Assembly: GCA_902478875.1 (NCBI GenBank)
Contig: CABSMZ010000095.1
Location: 1-7,190, forward strand
Origin: an uncultured Collinsella sp.
Lineage (GTDB): Bacteria; Actinomycetota; Coriobacteriia; Coriobacteriales; Coriobacteriaceae
Length of the DNA: 7,190 bases
Direction: 5' to 3'
Shown here: positions 6,166 through 7,190 of the stretch, in pieces
Layout: every line of letters begins with the position of its first letter
How positions within the stretch are numbered: position 1 is the first letter of the stretch
The notes under the pieces: generated by a model
Seen by the model: the letters and a program-made list of their open reading frames with translations, nothing else
Databases searched by the model: none
What the model was told of the DNA's origin: nothing
Program-made: the position numbers and the translations under genes

Positions 6166-6183
6166 TGGCGGCGCCACACCGCC
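6166..6183. promoter_or_regulatory. Overlapping dyads upstream of ackA
   Basis: TGGCGGCGCCA (6166-6176) is an 11-base palindrome. It overlaps a second dyad, GGCGG (6167-6171) with CCGCC (6179-6183). Both fall between the terminator and the ackA ribosome site. They could form an alternative mRNA stem or an operator. No clear -35/-10 pair was found in the 53 bases before ackA; TATGTA (6157-6162) is the only -10-like string. Confidence 0.3.
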
Positions 6184-6191
6184 TGTTAGTA

Positions 6192-6196
6192 GGGAG
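6192..6196 (+). promoter_or_regulatory. Ribosome binding site of ackA
   Basis: GGGAG lies four bases before ATG 6201, inside AGGGAGA. It fixes the start, which is supported by the canonical MNVLVVNAGSSTLK N-terminus. Confidence 0.7.
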
Positions 6197-6200
6197 ACAC

Positions 6201-7148
6201 ATGAACGTTCTGGTCGTCAACGCAGGATCTTCGACCCTTAAGTATCAGGTCATCGATACCAAGTCCCACAAGGTGTCCGCAAAGGGCTCCTGCGAGCGCG
6301 TCTGCTTTACCGGCGGCACCTTCACCCACGCTGCCAACGGCTCCAAGAAGGTGACCGAGAACATCGAGTTCCCCGACCACAAGGTCGCCATCGAGGTCGT
6401 CCTGAAGGACCTCGAGGCTAACGGCGTCAAGATCGAGGGCATTGGCCACCGTATCGTTCAGGGCGGTTGGTACTTTGGCGATTCCTCCCTCGTCGACGAG
6501 GACGTCCTTGCCAAGATCCGCGAGGTCGCTCCGCTCGCCCCGCTGCACAACAACCCCGAGGCCAACGTTATCGAGTACTGCCTGGAGCAGTATCCCGACC
6601 TGCCCAACGTCACGGTCTACGACACCGCTTTCCACTTCAACATGCCCGAGGTCGCCAAGACTTACGCCCTGCCCAAGGACGTCTGCGACAAGCTGCACAT
6701 CCGTAAGTACGGCGCCCACGGCACCAGCTACCGCTACATCTCCAAGAAGGTCGCCGAGATGACCAACGGCGAGGCCCGCAAGGTCGTCGTGTGCCATATC
6801 GGCTCCGGCGCTTCCCTGTGCGCCATCGAGGACGGCAAGTGCATGGACACCACCATGGGCTTGACGCCGCTCGACGGCGTCATGATGGGCACCCGCTGCG
6901 GCTCCATCGACCCGGCTACCGTGTGCTACCTGCAGCGCGAGGGCGGCTACACCTTCGACGAGGTCGACGAGATGATGAACAAGAAGTCCGGCCTTTTGGC
7001 TGTGACCGGTGGCAAGACCAACGACTGCCGCAACGTTGAGGAGCTCGCCGCCGCTGGCGACCCCGAGGCTCAGCTCGCCTTCGACATGTTTGTCTACAAG
7101 ATTGCCGCCAAGGCGGCCGAGATGGCTACTTCTATGTGCGGTATGGAC
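6201..7148 (+). CDS. ackA: Acetate kinase (3' truncated)
   Basis: This enzyme interconverts acetyl phosphate and acetate with ADP/ATP, the energy-yielding last step of acetate fermentation in the cytoplasm. The first 316 of about 400 residues are present; the frame then runs into adapter, and the apparent C-terminus LSLIHI is false. Recognisable in order: VVNAGSSTLK with N7 (phosphate binding), GHRIVQGG with R84, APLHNNPEAN with H116, YDTAFHFNMP with D141, RKYGAHGTSY with H173, CHIGSGASLCAI, MDTTMGLTPLDGVMMGTRCG with R232, and a SGLLAVTGG segment. The ADP-site glutamate near the C-terminus is missing with the contig edge. Several positions depart from the usual pattern (Q87 for His, an extra Asn at 117-118, Y177 for His). 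No pta gene lies immediately upstream, unlike the common pta-ackA pair. Codon use is strongly C/G-ending, as in highly expressed genes. Butyrate or propionate kinase is a less likely alternative. Confidence 0.95.
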
Positions 7149-7190
7149 CTGTCTCTTATACACATCTGACGCTGCCGACGACGGAGAGAG
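7149..7190 (+). other. Nextera i5-side adapter with index (library artefact)
   Basis: This is not genomic DNA. Positions 7149-7167 are the reverse complement of the Tn5 mosaic end (CTGTCTCTTATACACATCT). Positions 7168-7181 (GACGCTGCCGACGA) complete the read-1 adapter in reverse complement. The next eight bases, CGGAGAGA (7182-7189), occupy the i5 index position and are the reverse complement of TCTCTCCG, which I recall as index S511. The last G would begin the P5 flow-cell sequence. The peptide SLIHI read across the junction is a known adapter artefact. Confidence 0.97.

Noticed and set aside
6186..7163. A 325-residue - strand open frame opposite ackA beginning MYKRQ
   Set aside because: Its start lies in the adapter, and its low-complexity Leu/Gly/Val/Asp composition is the reverse image of ackA codons.
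24..7167. Inverted 19-base ends at 24-42 and 7149-7167 resembling a 7-kb composite transposon
   Set aside because: They are the engineered Tn5 mosaic ends of the sequencing adapters, joined to index sequences. The DNA between them has no transposase and reads as normal chromosome.

Overview
This window is a single assembled fragment of about 7.1 kb of genomic DNA (positions 43-7148). Unremoved Illumina Nextera (Tn5) library adapter flanks it on both sides. The genomic DNA is GC-rich and bacterial. Gene content, protein style and AGGA-type ribosome sites fit an actinobacterial gut anaerobe of the Coriobacteriia, most likely Collinsella. That assignment comes from my recognition of the protein sequences and was not tested by any search.

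All genes lie on the + strand. From left to right: the C-terminal part of ribonuclease D (rnd, cut by the contig end); a 239-base intergenic region with a perfect hairpin and a ~99-base nested palindrome; a YugP-type membrane zinc metallopeptidase; a leader with two hairpins; the exonuclease VII operon xseA-xseB; a HIT-family nucleotide hydrolase; a LysR-type regulator; a drug/metabolite-type MFS transporter; a strong intrinsic terminator; and acetate kinase (ackA), cut at the right end after 316 residues.

Most of the window is housekeeping: RNA processing (rnd), DNA repair and nuclease function (xseAB), nucleotide-conjugate hydrolysis (HIT), and substrate-level phosphorylation to acetate (ackA). 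The lysR-MFS pair is the accessory part. It is visibly lower in GC and uses more A/T-ending codons than its neighbours, and it looks like a small regulator/exporter module placed between the HIT gene and ackA.

I found no CRISPR array, tRNA, rRNA, phage gene or natural transposase, and nothing that amounts to a new multi-gene system. The points most worth a second look are the adapter-bounded ends (which create false protein termini), the nested palindrome at 712-810, the low-GC lysR-MFS module with a dyad that could mask the MFS ribosome site, and several substitutions in normally conserved acetate kinase motifs.
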